Origin: Silene conica
Taxonomy: Eukaryota; Streptophyta; Magnoliopsida; Caryophyllales; Caryophyllaceae
Reading direction: 5' to 3'
Assembly: GCA_029255685.2 (NCBI GenBank)
Contig: CM055312.2
Span: forward strand, 17,198,649-17,262,648
Length of the DNA stretch: 64,000 bases
A program made the position numbers and the translations under genes. The number at the start of each line of letters is the position of its first letter. Position 1 is the stretch's first letter. The notes beneath the pieces were generated by a model. That model did no database searches. It saw only the letters and a program-made list of their open reading frames with translations, and was not told the origin of the DNA. Of this stretch, positions 43,547 to 54,848 are shown in pieces.

Positions 43547-46500
43547 CTAACTATCACTATCACTAGAAATTAAAAAAGTTTCATCATCCGAAAATAGAAT
43601 TCCAACTTCTTCTTCTTCCTCCTCATTTATCTCAATTGTGGTGTTTTGAACTAAATCTCTATCCTCTTCTTCCGCGACATTCCCGTCATATTCATCTTCA
43701 CCTATTTCACCTATTTCATCTGCAACCACTTGATACTCATCTTCAGTATCTGTCTCTTCTACCAAAATTGATGAAATTGAATGATCATTGAGAACCACAT
43801 CTTCTTGGAATTCAATTTCGTCAATAGGAGCATCAACATGTGATCGTGCCTTGATTTTAAAAACCGCAGACCATTGATCACCTTTCTTAGTGGTTGGATA
43901 GCTAGCATAACAAACTTGATCGACTTGAAAAGCTGCCACAAATGGGTTATGTCCTTTGAGTTTTCTTTTCTCATTCACATCTACAAGTCCATATATCTTA
44001 TGGATACTAAGTCCTTGTGGGGAGTTATCAAACCAATCACATTTAAACAATATCACTTTATAAACCTTGTGCTCGGTATAATAGGCAAGTTCAACTACTT
44101 CATTTAGAGTTCCATAATAATCCAACCCATCTGTAGAATTCACACAAACCCCATTGCTTATGGTAGCTTTGGAAACATCAACTCCTTCCTTAAAAGCTCG
44201 AAATTTATAACCGTTGATAGAATATCGTCTCCATGTCTTCACCATGGTACAAGGACCTAATGATAGACCTAATACTAAAGGATCCTTCCATCTATTAGCC
44301 TACCAATAAAACAATATATATGTTAATTAAGATGTTTAATTATAGATTCTTTCAAATTGGTTGCTTATTTTAAAAGAAAATGTATTACTTACTTCATTTC
44401 GTAACCATTTCGGAAAACGTTTCTCATGTTTCGTCCAAACATCTTCAGAAGAAGTAACATCAGGAAATGATAATTTGATATATTCCTCAAACTCCCTATA
44501 TGTAAAACATATATAATAATTAACTATTAACTAAAATTATACCTTAATGTAATTATTAAAATAATGTATGTAGAAGTGACAAAATAATGATTAACTTACT
44601 TTTCATAGGACTCCAAAAAGTTTCCACAGTTCCTTAGCACATAAAAATGAGCGTCTTCATACTCTTTCTCGTTCAAGTACCTCTCTTTACATTTCCCGGT
44701 TGTAGTTCCCATGTCATCATTGAATAACTCAGGTAATTTTGAAGTGAGCTGGTCATCGAAATTCACACCAATGTCTAAGTCTTTCGCTTTTGTATCAATG
44801 TGATTTTCGAAATACATCGAACAAAAATTCGAAATTTCCTCTAATAAATAAGCGTTGCATATGGAACCCTCCACCCGAGCTTTATTGCCAATCTTTTTTT
44901 TTATATGATTAAGAAATCTCTCAAATGGATACATCCATCGATATTGAACTGGTCCTCCAACCTTCGCCTCATAAGGCAAATGCACAGGTAGATGCTCCAT
45001 GGAATTGAAGAAAGACGGAGGAAATATCTTCTCTAACTTGCATATTATCTCTGCAATGTTTGATTCTAGACGTTCCATAGAATCAACCTTAATCGTAGAG
45101 GTACACAAGTCTCTAAAAAATTGACTTAACTCAGTTATTGCATTCCAAGGACCCGTCGGGAGCAAATGTTTTAAGGCAACAGGAAGTAACCGTTGCATAA
45201 AGACATGGCAATCATGACTTTTCATGGAATGCAACACCATACTTTTATGATCAACACACCGACTCAAATCCGAAGCATAACCATCCGGGAATTTCAATTT
45301 GGCAACCCACTCACATACAGCTTTTTTCTCCGCGGCGTTTAAAACAAACCTAGATGATGGGGGCCGTACAAAGCAATGCTCTTTAAAGTCAGCTTTACCA
45401 TTAACTCCGAACTTAGTTTTATTTGGTTCATTCATCACCGTACTGATAAGATGTTCAAAAATGTTTTTCTCAATGTGCATAACATCTAAGTTGTGTCGAA
45501 TCAACAAAGTTTTCCAATAAGGAAGTTGCCAAAATATGCTTTGTTTCCACCATCCTTCATTCTTGTCTTTTAATTTTTTCAATTCTTGATCAGAAGCATC
45601 AACAATTCTTGGCATATCCTTTACCGCATCCCACACTTCTTCACCAGTTAATCTCGATGCGGCAATGCGATCTTCAGTTTTCCTAATCTTCAGAAAATGC
45701 TTGCAGTTGTTGCGAAAAGGATGATCAGGTTTCAAAAACACACGGTGACAATCGAACCAACTAACTTTCTTGCTATGTTTAAGCCAAAAGGAGTTATGAT
45801 CCTTGTCTTGACAATAAGGACAAGCATGGTATCCAGACGTGGACCAACCGGAAAGCATGCCATATGCCGGAAAATCATTGATAGTCCAAATTAATGCAGC
45901 TTTCAGTTGAAAATTTTGTTTCTTATAAACATCGTAAGTGTGCACACCCGTTTCCCAAAGTTCTTTCAACTCTTTGATCAACGGTTGAAGGTACACATCT
46001 AGATTTGTCTTGGGGTTCTTAGGACCTGGAACGATCAATGATAGAAACATAAATTGTCTCTTCATGCATAACCAGGGAGGTAAATTATACGGAGTGACAA
46101 TCACAGGCCAACATGAATATTTTTTCCCAAATTGGCCGCCATGTGGGGAAAATCCATCCGTACACAAACCCAACCGAACGTTACGAGGCTCACTTGCAAA
46201 TTCTGGATGCTCTCGATCAAAATGTTTCCACGCTTCTCCATCACTTGGATGTGCCATTGTCCCTTTTTCTCTTAATCGTGAATTTCTATGGTGCCAACTC
46301 ATCTCACCTGCTATGCTCTTGGTTGCATATAATCGTTGTAACCTTGGTGCAAGCGGGAAATAAATTAAGGGGTTATTCGGAATTCGCCTCCCATTACTTG
46401 AATTATTGTTACCTTTGTACCGAAATGCATTACACATTTTTACATTGCTCGAGATTGACATTTTCCTCCCAAAAAAGCATACATCCAGTAGGACATGCAT

Positions 46501-47170
46501 CGATTTTCTCATGTGGTAGTTGTAGTCCCTTAAGAACACTCTTAACCTCATTGAAATTGCGTAACATGTCATTTTTTGTTGGAATCATGTCACCAACAAA
46601 CGACATAAACCCATTCGTGCATCGAAGGGATAAGTTGTTCTCACATTTGAGTGCTATCAACCTAGCAGCGGCTTGCAATAAACTTATTTTGCTTCCCTCA
46701 TACACTGGTTGTTCGGCTTTTTCTAACAATTTATAGAAGGAAGAAACTTGAGGATTTGGGGTTTCATGACGCACTTCCTCATCACTAAGGTCATCAGGAT
46801 TGAGTCGATCCTCCATTATTTGTTCAATATTATCACGTAATGCATTTTCCACGAGCTCCCTATAAGGATTATCACTAACTACAGTACTACTGCTACTTTC
46901 TCCGGTTGGCATTTCCTCACCATGATACGTCCAAACATAATAACATGGGGCAAAACCATTCGACCAAAGATGCAGTTGAACATCCTTAATCCTTTTAAAA
47001 GCTCTGTTATTACATTTCTTACAGGGACACCTCATTTCACCTAAATTCTTATACACACTACTTTGTGCAGCGAATTCAAGAAACTCTTTTACCCCATTTG
47101 CAAATTCAAGCTTAGGTTTCTTTTTCTCATCTAATCTTTCATACATCCACTGTCGTTCTAATCTTTTCAT
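43547..47170 (-). pseudogene. TNP2-type CACTA transposase gene
   Basis: Minus-strand exons 47170-44600, 44495-44393 and 44299-43547, with GT-AG introns. Start MKRLERQWMYERLD opens the transposase-associated domain with its CPCKKC motif. Next comes the Transposase_21 (TNP2) core: GCMLFWEENVNLEQC, FPLAPRLQRL, LGLCTDGFSPHG, FPAYGMLSGWSTSGYHACPYC and HNLDVMHIEKNIFEHL. A DUF4218 segment follows (MKSHDCHVFMQRLLPVALKH; PVQYRWMYPFERFL), then DUF4216 (YYGTLNEVVELAYY; VILFKCDWFD) and an acidic Ser/Asp-rich end. A run of five A near 46437-46441 carries one base too many, shifting the frame; all else looks sound. This could be an assembly error in a homopolymer, so function is uncertain. The enzyme cuts at the TIRs and reinserts the element. 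Confidence 0.9.
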
Positions 47171-48334
47171 CTTATTATGTATCTACATTCAAATAATCAA
47201 TCAATTGACAATTATTAATTAACTATCACATATAATACACAAAAAAACAATATCATCAATGAATATATAATTATTGTCAAAAAATCAAATAGTCTTTGAA
47301 TTAGGTCCTTATCACTCCAACCTAAACCCATCAATGTACATTTCAAGTCATTAGCAAACACGCACTTGTTATTTATTAATGGGGAAAAAATTCGGCAGCA
47401 ATTCCCCTTTATTCTCCAAATACAAAATATGGATTATATTATTAGTCCATATATGTATTCAGAGAATATTAAAGGAATCGTCACCGAATTTGTACCCTCA
47501 TTAAAAAAATAACAAGTATCTGTTTGCTACCTAAATGACTTGAAACGTACAAAGACAGTCCCAAAATGGGGACTATTCAAAAATTACTCCTAATAAGTAA
47601 TTTTTGAACGGGTACTAGGTCAATATTTAACAATTCAGAATTATCAATAACTAACAATTAACAACAATTAACAATTATCTACAATTAACAACTAAAAATT
47701 ATCGTTGATCAACAACAACAATTAACAAATAATAATTCAAAATTAACAACTAATAATTATCACCAACAACAACAACAATTAAGAAGTAACAACACTAACA
47801 ACAACAAATTATTAGCAACTATCCTAAGTCAATTTTTCTATCTAACAGGCTACTATCCTAGGTCACTTTTTCTATCTAATTGGCATTATCCTAAATCAAA
47901 ATTTCTAACTAATTATCTATTAACCTAAATAAGTTACACTAATTACTTTCTAAACTAACACATTCTTAAATAAATAATTAAGTAATAAACATAAACAATT
48001 ACCTAATAAATTTTGCAAAGCAGTGTTGGCGCGGGGTTGTGACGGTGGTGGAGGTTGTCACGGTGGTGGTGGTTGTCACACTACAATGTACAAATAAATC
48101 AATTATGAATTGAAATAAATCGAAAAGAAAACTGTAAAATTAATGAAAAAAACATAAAAACATTACCTATTAGCAAGATGGAGTTAGTAGGGTGTTGGTG
48201 GTTGTCACGGTGGTAGGATTGGTGGGGGTAGAAATCGGATTTTGGGAGGGTTGGTGGTTGTCGAAGGGTTTTGGGGTTAAAAAAAAAAGAACGAAAGTGA
48301 ATGCGTGAGAGGCTGCTGTATCTTTTTTTTAAAA
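47171..48334. other. CACTA 5' region upstream of TNP2
   Basis: AT-rich, with many AACAACAATTAACA repeats (47630-47820) and a GTGGTGG-rich patch near 48030-48080. No further gene seen. Confidence 0.6.
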
Positions 48335-48829
48335 ACAATCCTGACGGATAAGCCGTCAGGAATACCAAAAACCGAATTTGTGACGGATAGGGCGTCAGGA
48401 CCGCTTTTTATTTTTTGTAAATAAAAGAAAAAGTATTGAATGCAGGAGTAGTTGGAAACAGGAAAAGCGAAAAAAAAAAAACTGACGGATAAGGCGTCAC
48501 TAAATGGTAACGTGGCATTTCTGACGGATAATCCGTCAGAGACTTGTACTACTTTTTCAGATGTGTCAGCCTTTTGTCAGTAGCTTTCCTGACGGGGAAT
48601 CCGTCACTAACATTTACTGACGCACTATCCGTCAGAACATCCAACCAAAATTTCGCGCCTTCCCATTTTGTTTTCGCGGTCTGCTATTTTAACGAATTTG
48701 TGACGTTTTATCCGTCAAAACAAATTAATGACGGATATTCCATCAGAAATTTGTCAGTACACCGAGACAACTGACGGACTGTATAATCCGTCAGTATTTC
48801 GGTCAGAACACCGCGTTTTTTTTGTAGTG
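48335..48829. repeat. CACTA right terminal and subterminal repeats
   Basis: About ten copies of the same motif (with variants TGACGGATAAGCCGTCAG and TGACGGATAGGGCGTCAG) up to the TIR. It lies upstream of the TNP2 gene and probably also holds its promoter. Confidence 0.9.
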
Positions 48830-50279
48830 TCATGAATTTAGCATAAGAAGGTACCTGGGTAATTAAGTCAGTGAAAGGGATGGTTACCTCAAGGTTCTTC
48901 ACCATCTCTAAGAACTTACCAAATTTCTTATCTTCCTTTGAATTTTTCAGTCTTTCAGGATAAGGAATGGTGACTTTAGCCATAGGATCAGTAACCTTTG
49001 GCTTTTTCAGCTGTAAAATTTCAGCAAGGCTTTGAACGAGGGAAGGGTCCAGCGATTCCGGAGTCAAAACGGCACTCTGCTCAGAAGCGTCGGTCGGTCG
49101 ACCAGTAAAGTCGGTCGGTCGACCAGAGTCTGCAAAATCCGAATTTTTTTCTTTTTCAGAATCTGATCTCGCGTCAGGAACAGTGGTCGGTCGACTGACA
49201 GAAGTGGTCGGTCGACCTCCTGTTCTTTTGACGGGATCGGATTCTTGACTTGGAATTTCGGCTGGATCATCCTCTTTAGTTGAATCTTCACAAACACGGC
49301 CACTCCTTAGATTTATGGCATTCAGCGTCTCCATGGGTCCCTCAGAACAAGGTGGAGAGCTTTTTCTTTGGTTGGCTATGTTTTTCAAGTGTTCCTCAAA
49401 AATCCTTGTGGAAGTGCAGTGAGCCTCATTCATCTTAAAAACTGCCGTGGTTAAGGCATTAACAAGGGCTCTTAATCCCTCAATTTCTCCCGTGTTGTCG
49501 ACCGTAGTAACTAGGTTCGCACTTTCAAGCTTCAGCTGGGTTGCCTCAAGCTTTTCAAAACGGGCTTCAACTGTTGTCTCAAGAGCCATCACTCTATTCA
49601 TCTCTACATTCAGCCTTCTTGAATTCCCACGTGAACCTTTAAAAGTAGCCTTATGCGCCGCCATGTCTTCAATGGTTTGCCAACCCTTCATATGATCGGT
49701 GTTGTTCTGGAATCTTCCATTGGCGGCCACATCAAGAATCATCTTATAGTCATCGTAAAGAGAGTTGTAAAAGCAGTTACACAGGTCCCATTGTGGAAGG
49801 TTATGGTGAGGGATGGAACGGACCAATTTCTTGAATCGATCCCATGCTTCACAAAATCCTTCATCAGGCCCCTGCTGAAAGTTACGGATTTGGTTTCTCA
49901 AGTCCTCAGCTTTTGCAAGAGGGAAGTATTTCTTGTAAAAAGCCAGGGCCAAGGTGGTCCAATCTGTAATCCCTTCACTTGTCCTTTTAAGGTCCCGGTA
50001 CCATTCTTGCGCGTCTCCTTTTAAGGAGAATAAGAACAGAGTTGCTAGCACCTCATCTCTAGTTACCCCTTCAGGTAGGGGTATGAAACAACAATAATCT
50101 GTGAAGGTTGTAACGTGCTTTATTGGATCTTCATCAGGTAGACCAGAAAATCGACTCTGCTCCACCAAGTTAATATGAGTTGGGCGGAGTTCAAAGGAGC
50201 CAGTGGTGGGTTTAGGCAAGGCGAATCCTTTCGGTAAATCTTTAGGCTTCGGCTGTAGGTAACTATAAATGGAGTCCAT
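48830..50279 (-). pseudogene. gag: Gag of Y, cut by the CACTA element
   Basis: I take the ATG at 50279 (MDSIYSYLQPKPKDLP); an in-frame TTG lies upstream. Capsid-type gag domain (ELRPTHINLVEQSRFSG; AQEWYRDLKRTSEGITDW; GFCEAWDRFKKLVRSIPHH), a coiled-coil-like segment (VEARFEKLEATQLKLES), the LNAINLRSGR signature, and two GRPT/SRPT pairs from the DNA module. No CCHC zinc knuckle is visible where X and Z have one. The frame is open up to the TSD at 48830-48832, after which CACTA sequence begins; it resumes on the other side at 41155 in phase. Confidence 0.85.
49087..49216. repeat. 12-N9-12 modules within Y gag
   Basis: Two modules beginning near 49091 and 49183, in coding sequence, again encoding GRPT or SRPT pairs seven residues apart. 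Confidence 0.95.
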
Positions 50280-50349
50280 AAAGAGAGTACTCAAGCCTTC
50301 CTCTCAAAAACCTGTCTTCTAAATAGTACTAGAAGAAAAGGTAAGAACG

Positions 50350-50377
50350 GTCTTAAGGAACCTAAGTTCCTTAAGAC
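50350..50377 (-). other. Leader stem-loop of Y
   Basis: GTCTTAAGGAAC, loop CTAA, GTTCCTTAAGAC: a 12-bp perfect stem between primer site and gag. Confidence 0.75.
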
Positions 50378-50419
50378 AAGAAAAATAAACTAAAAAATAA
50401 CAAACAGAATTATACCGTC

Positions 50420-50437
50420 TCCCCGGCAACGGCGCCA
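50420..50437 (-). other. Primer-binding site of Y (tRNA-Asp)
   Basis: Same 18-base site as in Z and X-, 5 bp after the LTR. Confidence 0.9.
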
Positions 50438-50442
50438 AAATT

Positions 50443-51746
50443 TGACACCCGTCGTTGAGGGGTGCCAAAGATAAGATTTATAAAACCTCAGCTTAAACTC
50501 AGTTAGGATAAGTCAAGGGTCGAACCACAGAGAGACAGGGTAAATTGTGTTTGTAAATTTAAAGTCTATTGCAAGTAACCAAAAAAAGGGGGGTTTGAAT
50601 TGGGATTTTAACTAACAACTAAAGTAACAAAATAACAAGAAAATTTAGATAAGATAGAAAGGAGATTAGGAACTTTGGTTCCCCATGGTCAAAACAAGTC
50701 AATGAAGGGTAAGAATAATCAAATAACACAATCCCAAGGAACAAAGAATAAACCTTTAGGTCAAAATTCTACCCAATCCTTACGGTCTTAGGGTTCCTAG
50801 AAAAGCACTAAACTTTCGTTCAAGGGCTATCCCAAAGTTGTTGTTAAACTAATCCTAATAATCTTTCAATCCTAAGGATTAGTTCACCAACAACAATGGG
50901 GGATTGGTAATTTAATCATCAAACTTATCAAAGTCAAGTTTTTACATGGTTCCCCTAATTCCTAATCACAAGAATTAGTTATGCATGCTTCTAATTATAA
51001 AACTATCAATTACCAAGAATATTAAAGATGTGAACATAATCAAAGATGATAATAAAAGAGTAAACATGAAATAAGAAAATAACAACAAGATGAATAACAA
51101 GATTGAATTAAAGGAAAGATTAATTATCACAAACTTACAACTTGAATGGAAATCCTAAGAAGAAAGATGAAAGCTTGATAAAAATCCTCTAACAATGGAG
51201 GCTTCAAACATAGAGTACTTGGTAAAATTCCTAGGGTAGAAAATTGCTGAAAAACTACTTAACCTAATAGAAGAGTTTTGATCCCCTTAAATAAGAAATA
51301 TTACAAGATTAGGAAATCAGAAAACAAAACGGAAATCCCCGAAACAGGGTCTGGTCGGTCGACCTGTTTTCTCGGTCGGTCGACCGACTCTGCCAATGCG
51401 GACTTAATTTCTGCGAATTTGGGCTTCCGTGAAGAACTGGGCCGATTACGTAATTGACATCGGTCGGTCGACCTGTTTCGATGGTCGGTCGACCGATCCG
51501 CTTTATCTTCAGTTTCGATTCAGCCCGATGATTATACTTTGAACACACCATCTGAATTATTGCTCCAAAAACAGCTTCCTAAAGGCAAATAAGGCTTGGT
51601 TTTGCTTACTTCCGCGTATTCCTACATACAAAACACAGAAATACCAAAGTAGACAATATGGGAGAAAAAGCAACTAAAAAGTCACGAAAGTGTAAGAAAA
51701 TACGTGCCAAAAGAGTAAATAAAATGCATAAAATAGGCACGTATCA
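50443..51746 (-). repeat. 5' LTR of Y (1304 bp)
   Basis: Same length and, by eye, the same sequence as 31750-33053, indicating very recent insertion. Confidence 0.95.
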
Positions 51747-51751
51747 GCGGT

Positions 51752-51940
51752 CTTCTTTTCTTCGTAGAACCTGAAAAAGCAAGAAAAATATATGCGCCCA
51801 ACACATGCGCGAGATTCCAGAAACAGTTCTAAAGGCTTAACTACGCAAGCATAAAAAAAAGTTCTAAAACTACGAGCAAACCAAATTAAAAAGTCTCACA
51901 CAACAAAAGTAATTTGTCTTAAAACTGAAACTAGAAACAA
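51752..51940 (-). other. Start of the 3' non-coding region of X- (before Y)
   Basis: Corresponds to about 24703-24890 of X+. It is interrupted by Y; it continues at 31744 and below. Confidence 0.8.
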
Positions 51941-54556
51941 CTATCCGCTAAAGATGCGGAAAATATCCGACCACGGCTTTTGACGATACGCCGTAGTCTC
52001 CACGGTGTTTGTTTGAGTAGCAAAACACTTTTTCTTTCCGCCGTCGCAAAGCATATGCGACGGTCTCTCCTCTTGAGCCTGCCTCCTCTTTTTCTTTTCT
52101 TCCCGATCCGCGATGTCCGGGTCTTCATCTTCTTTATAGCTTAGACATCCCATTCCTCCTCTATGGACTATGACTTCCTTCACTTTGGGTTTCCCCAAAC
52201 CAATTCCTGCATTGGCCACAATAGAAGTGTCCTCCATATTGCTCCCAATCTGGGGCGGAGGTGTAAAAACAGATACAGGAACAGGTAATAAAGTAGGAGA
52301 AGTAGTGATGACCTCATACTTCTTTTCAGAAGTGATAGCATTACATGTGATGGGGGTCATAGCATCCTTTTTCCTATAAGATAGGTCATATATAATAGAA
52401 TGCTTTCCTACTTTGAAGGTCAAAGTCCCAGTGCCTACATCTATAATGGCACCTGCAGTGTGGAGGAAAGGTCTTCCTAGAATTATAGGTATATGGGCAT
52501 CCTCTGGGATGTCCAAAACTACGATGTCAACTGGGAAGAAAAACCTGTCAATACGCACAGGGATGTTTTCCAACACCCCTATAGGTTCCATAGATGTTCG
52601 ATCTGCCATCTGGACTGTCATACTGGTCACTGCAAATTCGGTCATTCCTAATTTTAAGGCAACGCTTAGGGGCATGACACTTATACTAGCACCTAAGTCG
52701 CATAAAGCCTTCTTAACTGGGAAGGTTCCTATATTACAGGGGACAAAAAAACTACCAGGGTCCTCTAATTTGTGAGGGGCAATGACATGTGATAAAAAAC
52801 TAGATGACTCTTCAGTGAGGGCCACCGACTCAACCTTTTCTAAATACCTTTTTCTCGACAAAAGCTGTCTCATAAATTTAAGATAAGAAGGAACTTGTTG
52901 AACTAATTCTAGAAAAGGGACTTGAACATTTAATGAACGAATCACATCCTTAAATTTGTCAAAAGATACCTGATCCTTCGAAGGTATAAGTCTTTCTGGG
53001 AAAGGAGCGGCTGAAGACTCAGTATTTGAAGCTCTCTTCAGAAACCTAGGGGTCTTATCACCCCTGAAAAGAAAATCCCTTAAGTTATCTGGCAATTCAG
53101 GTTGAAAAGGAGCCTCTGGCTCTGCCTCATCGGTCGGTCGACCATCTGCTTCGGTCGGTCGACCGCTCTCCTGTTCAACGAAATTTTTCGGATCCTGCTC
53201 TGTGGTCGGTCGACCTGGATCTTCGGTCGGTCGACCGCTTTTGCTGCTACTCCGCTGTTTTTCTTTCTCGACCCCTACTTTAGCTCCACTTCGTAGGGAT
53301 ATGACGTTTAGAGTCTCTTTTTTCTGGTCCGTTTTGGTCGGAAGTTGACCCGGCGCCCTAGTATCATTTTTGCCCGCGATTTGAGCAATCTGAGACTCTA
53401 AAATCTTCATCCCTGCCTCTCTAGCCTGTGACTCCTTCTGAACCAACCCTATAAGATTTTGGATAAGAGTGTCTGTGTTGGGTGGTGGATTAGAAGGTGG
53501 TTGAGGGTTGAAGGGTGGCTTTTGAAAACCTTGCTTATGTGGGGGGATATATGTGGAATTTTGCTGAGGTTGCATATGTTGTGGGTTAAGAACATTCTGA
53601 CTTGTCCACCTTAGATTGGGATGGACATTATTATTATTCAGGTAATAGAAATTGTTCCCACGATAATGTTGAAAGGCGGCACATGTTTCATTGGATGAAG
53701 TACATAATTTTGACACGTGCCCTTCTCCACCGCACCTTTCACAAGCAAAGGGTCCGTCTTGAACGACGTTCACCTGATAAATACCGCCCTTGCTTCCACT
53801 TCCTAGATCGAATTTTCCTCCAGCCTCTAATTTTTCCAACTTGGCCGTCAAGGCCTCAATTGCTGATAGGTTGTATTCAGATTTCCTTTGATTTCCTCTG
53901 GAAGTGCCATGCTCAGCACGGTGTACAGCAACATCTTCTATCAATTTGAGACCCTTAGTCTCTCCTGAATTATCTTGGAATCTCCCATTAGCTGCAGCAT
54001 CTAGATAAGCCCTGTTGTCATCGTAGAGGCCATTGTAGAACTGATTACAAAGAAACCATTGCTCGAATCCGTGATGTGGTATGGATCGAACAAGTCTCTT
54101 GAACCTGTCCCACGCCTCACTAAAATCTTCATTGGGGCCTTGCTTGAAATTTGTAATCTGCGCTCTTAAAGCATTGGTCTTTGATGCAGAATAGTATTTC
54201 CTGTAGAATGCTAAGGCTAAGGTATTCCAATCCGTGACTCCCGCAGCAGTGCGGTCTAAATCTCTGTACCACTCCCTCGCAGAGTCCCTAAGAGAGAAAA
54301 TAAACATGGTTTGCTTAATCTGATCTTGCGTCACTCCTTCTGGGGGTGCAATAGAGCATATGTAATCTGTGAAGATTTCAATATGCTTTGCAGCATCCTC
54401 ATTGGCCGAGCCTCCAAATTGGTTTCTTTCAACCATAGTAATGTAGGCAGGCTTGGCCTCGAATGGCTTCCCAGTACCTGCAGGTAAAGTGAACCCTTTG
54501 TATAGGTCCTTTGCCTGAGGCATGGAGTGACTGGCAATAGTAGCTTCTTCTGCCAT
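51941..54556 (-). CDS. gag-pro: Gag-Pro polyprotein of element X- (871 aa)
   Basis: Intact frame. Capsid-type gag domain at about residues 55-200 (ITMVERNQFGG; AREWYRDLDRTAAGVTDW; DFSEAWDRFKRLVRSIPHH), zinc knuckle CERCGGEGHVSKLC at 272-285 (C-x2-C-x4-H-x4-C), Asn/Pro-rich linker, Athila signature LNVISLRSGA near 416, and two GRPT-x3-GRPT pairs (441-451 and 465-475) encoded by the DNA module. The protease region is about 590-720 (ALCDLGASISVMPLSV; IIILGRPFL-type closing motif). The C-terminal tail of about 140 residues is shared only with X+. No RT follows: the stop after IFRIFSG is the same in X+, so the short product is the normal form. Gag should form particles; replication would need enzymes from another element, such as Y. 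Confidence 0.9.
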   Translation of the reverse strand: MAEEATIASHSMPQAKDLYKGFTLPAGTGKPFEAKPAYITMVERNQFGGSANEDAAKHIEIFTDYICSIAPPEGVTQDQIKQTMFIFSLRDSAREWYRDLDRTAAGVTDWNTLALAFYRKYYSASKTNALRAQITNFKQGPNEDFSEAWDRFKRLVRSIPHHGFEQWFLCNQFYNGLYDDNRAYLDAAANGRFQDNSGETKGLKLIEDVAVHRAEHGTSRGNQRKSEYNLSAIEALTAKLEKLEAGGKFDLGSGSKGGIYQVNVVQDGPFACERCGGEGHVSKLCTSSNETCAAFQHYRGNNFYYLNNNNVHPNLRWTSQNVLNPQHMQPQQNSTYIPPHKQGFQKPPFNPQPPSNPPPNTDTLIQNLIGLVQKESQAREAGMKILESQIAQIAGKNDTRAPGQLPTKTDQKKETLNVISLRSGAKVGVEKEKQRSSSKSGRPTEDPGRPTTEQDPKNFVEQESGRPTEADGRPTDEAEPEAPFQPELPDNLRDFLFRGDKTPRFLKRASNTESSAAPFPERLIPSKDQVSFDKFKDVIRSLNVQVPFLELVQQVPSYLKFMRQLLSRKRYLEKVESVALTEESSSFLSHVIAPHKLEDPGSFFVPCNIGTFPVKKALCDLGASISVMPLSVALKLGMTEFAVTSMTVQMADRTSMEPIGVLENIPVRIDRFFFPVDIVVLDIPEDAHIPIILGRPFLHTAGAIIDVGTGTLTFKVGKHSIIYDLSYRKKDAMTPITCNAITSEKKYEVITTSPTLLPVPVSVFTPPPQIGSNMEDTSIVANAGIGLGKPKVKEVIVHRGGMGCLSYKEDEDPDIADREEKKKRRQAQEERPSHMLCDGGKKKCFATQTNTVETTAYRQKPWSDIFRIFSG
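53128..53236. repeat. 12-N9-12 modules within X- gag
   Basis: Two modules, 53132-53164 and 53204-53236, each two 12-mers GGTCGGTCGACC with exactly 9 bp between, 72 bp apart. They fall in coding sequence and encode GRPT-x3-GRPT. Confidence 0.95.
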
Positions 54557-54559
54557 ATT

Positions 54560-54817
54560 CTATTCTTCCTTAGGAAAAACTGGAAAGTAGGTAAAAGGTG
54601 GTGTCTTTGGTGAAGATGGATTGTTGGGTGAATTTGGTTGTGAAGGTGGTGTTTTTGGTGAAGATGGTAATGATGGTTGTTCGAATAAGTCTTCTTGAAA
54701 TAAGGAAGATGGTGATCCTCCTTCCTGATTTGCTAGAAGTTGCTTTCTCCTTTCTCTAAGAGTCCTCTCAAGCTCGTGGTCAAGCGGTAGGAGTTCCCCT
54801 TGAACTGACCTGCGCAT
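54560..54817 (-). CDS. Leader ORF of X-, likely the Gag N-terminus
   Basis: 85 codons in the same frame as Gag-Pro and ending with TAG two codons before its ATG (stop 54562-54560, ATG 54556). The protein starts MRRSVQGELLPLDHELERTL, then RERRKQ, then a Pro/Ser-rich stretch, matching the basic N-terminus of Z Gag (RLFRALRRKTIARVK). Either the TAG is a mutation and this is the true Gag start, or the ORF is a separate leader peptide. I favour a once continuous N-terminus. Confidence 0.6.
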   Translation of the reverse strand: MRRSVQGELLPLDHELERTLRERRKQLLANQEGGSPSSLFQEDLFEQPSLPSSPKTPPSQPNSPNNPSSPKTPPFTYFPVFPKEE

Positions 54818-54848
54818 AAGATGGAAACTACAAGAAAATGGTGAGAAG

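Larger units (their letters stand above)
41156..48829 (-). mobile_element. CACTA (En/Spm-type) DNA transposon, 7674 bp
   Basis: Ends are CACTACAAAAAA...TTTTTTGTAGTG, with terminal inverted repeats of about 28 bp (continuing ACGCGGTGTTCTGACCG), and a 3-bp TCA duplication on both sides (41153-41155 and 48830-48832). Subterminal regions are packed with TGACGGATAATCCGTCA palindromes. It carries a TNP2-type transposase gene and a second transposase gene, both on the minus strand. It inserted in the gag-pol frame of Y and is the innermost and youngest layer. Confidence 0.97.
31750..51746 (-). mobile_element. Athila retrotransposon Y with full pol, interrupted by a CACTA element
   Basis: Minus orientation, perfect GCGGT duplications, two 1304-bp LTRs in which I find no difference, tRNA-Asp primer site and polypurine tract. 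Net length is about 12.3 kb. Order: gag, protease, RT, RNase H, integrase, non-coding region with modules, ORF-1-family gene, long 3' region. It is the only element here with replication enzymes. It is now broken by the CACTA insertion and by a shift in RT. Confidence 0.95.
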
